Assembly (NCBI GenBank): GCA_964617995.1
Contig: CAZTXD010000178.1
Location: forward strand, 1-6,235
From: CAZTXD01 sp964617995
Lineage (GTDB): Bacteria > Actinomycetota > Acidimicrobiia > Spongiisociales > ZC4RG35
Length of the DNA stretch: 6,235 bases
Reading direction: 5' to 3'
Part shown: positions 5,709 to 6,235 of the stretch, piece by piece
Layout of the letters: each line of letters starts with the position of its first letter
Position numbering within the stretch: position 1 is the first letter of the stretch
Translations under genes and position numbers: made by a program
Notes under the pieces: generated by a model
Told to the model about the DNA's origin: nothing
Database searches by the model: none
Seen by the model: only the letters and a program-made list of their open reading frames with translations

Positions 5709-6235
5709 TCAACGGCGCTGCGCACGGCGCTGGGCGTGGAGGAAGGTGAGGACAGCAACCACGCGGCGCTGGACGTGGCGACCGTCGCTGAGTCCCAACT
5801 TCGAGAAGATCGACGTCGAGTACTTCTCGATGGACGACTCGGACAGGTGGAGCTGGTCGGCGACACCGGCATTCGTGAGCCCCTGGGCCATCGCCTCCAG
5901 GACCTCCAGCTCCCGTTCGGTGAGGTCTCGCAGCGGCGATGACTGCGCCGCTCGGCCCTGCGCCACCATCGTCGCGACCACGTCGGGGTCGACCGTCGAT
6001 CCTCCCGCGGCGACCGTGCGAACGGCGGCGACCAGCTGCTCCGGGTCGCCGACGCGCTCCTTGAGCAAATAGCCGAGTCCGTCGGTGCCGTCCCTCAGCA
6101 GCTGGAGCGCGTAGTCCGCCTCCGCGTACTGCGACAGCACGAGGACGCCGATGTCGGGATGGGCCGCCCGGATGCGATGCGCTGCATCGATCCCCTCGGT
6201 CTGGTGTCCGGGCGGCATGCGGATGTCGGTGATCA
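5709..6235 (-). CDS. NarL/LuxR-type response regulator (N-terminus outside window)
   Basis: About 174 C-terminal residues are present. The frame stays open through the right edge, reading ITDIRMPP before the first internal ATG (6218), so the gene starts outside the window and about 50 residues are missing. The Asp of 'TDIRMPP' (codon 6227-6225) is the expected phosphorylation site. 'VLVLSQY' carries the switch Ser/Thr position and 'YLLKERV' the conserved Lys of the receiver domain. A LuxR-type helix-turn-helix follows ('LTERELEVLEAMAQGLTN' ... 'LSESSIEKYSTSIFSKLGL'), with recognition helix SSIEKYSTSIFSKL. The tail HAQRRAQRR is basic. Such proteins are activated by a histidine kinase, usually encoded next door, which would lie to the right. 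What it controls cannot be read from the window; the adjacent convergent membrane gene is not obviously its target. Confidence 0.95.
   Translation of the reverse strand, partial: ITDIRMPPGHQTEGIDAAHRIRAAHPDIGVLVLSQYAEADYALQLLRDGTDGLGYLLKERVGDPEQLVAAVRTVAAGGSTVDPDVVATMVAQGRAAQSSPLRDLTERELEVLEAMAQGLTNAGVADQLHLSESSIEKYSTSIFSKLGLSDGRHVQRRVVAVLTFLHAQRRAQRR

Noticed and set aside
4577..5749. A 390-codon open frame on the plus strand
   Set aside because: It is a proline/arginine-rich shadow spanning the padR start, the divergent promoter and the membrane gene. The 4719-5606 frame has clear transmembrane segments instead.
5709..6218. ATG at 6218 as the true start of the response regulator
   Set aside because: The frame continues upstream with ITDIR, which contains the phospho-acceptor Asp, so the receiver domain and the start lie beyond the window edge.

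Overview
The window is GC-rich DNA with GTG as well as ATG starts, ATGA-type gene overlaps and TetR, PadR and LuxR-type regulators. This points to a high-GC Gram-positive (actinobacterial) genome or a plasmid or integrative element living in one. No gene can be tied to a species. Apart from the two ends it holds six complete protein genes, and none of the four membrane proteins has a function I can name with certainty.

Region 1 (1-557) has only the last ~21 codons of a forward gene, then ~490 bp without protein genes. That gap holds the 3' half of an initiator tRNA-Met gene (minus strand, 281-330) abutted by a strong hairpin (248-281). The core is flanked at 116-137 and 441-462 by near-identical direct repeats, each made of two CGTCACCTG units 11 bp apart. 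Arm repeats on both sides of a partial tRNA is the expected layout of an attP site for a tyrosine integrase.

Region 2 (558-2716) is a divergent pair. A TetR-family regulator reads forward. A two-gene operon reads backward: a five-helix membrane protein ending in an outward-facing type-1 copper (cupredoxin) domain, then a six-helix membrane protein joined to it by an ATGA overlap. The 105-bp intergenic region carries two palindromes and candidate promoters in both directions.

Region 3 (2757-5606) looks like a small PadR regulon. PadR and a membrane protein with a cytoplasmic helical N-terminal domain overlap by 22 bp and read backward. A small four-helix membrane protein lies downstream with its own promoter. 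A histidine-rich multi-helix membrane protein diverges from padR. Palindromes of the form CCTAG-N5-CTAGG sit in the promoter of the small membrane protein gene and in the padR intergenic promoter, suggesting one PadR-controlled membrane stress or envelope module.

Region 4 (5607-6235) has a long inverted repeat between convergent genes, then most of a NarL/LuxR-type response regulator that runs off the right end. Its sensor kinase would be expected beyond the window.
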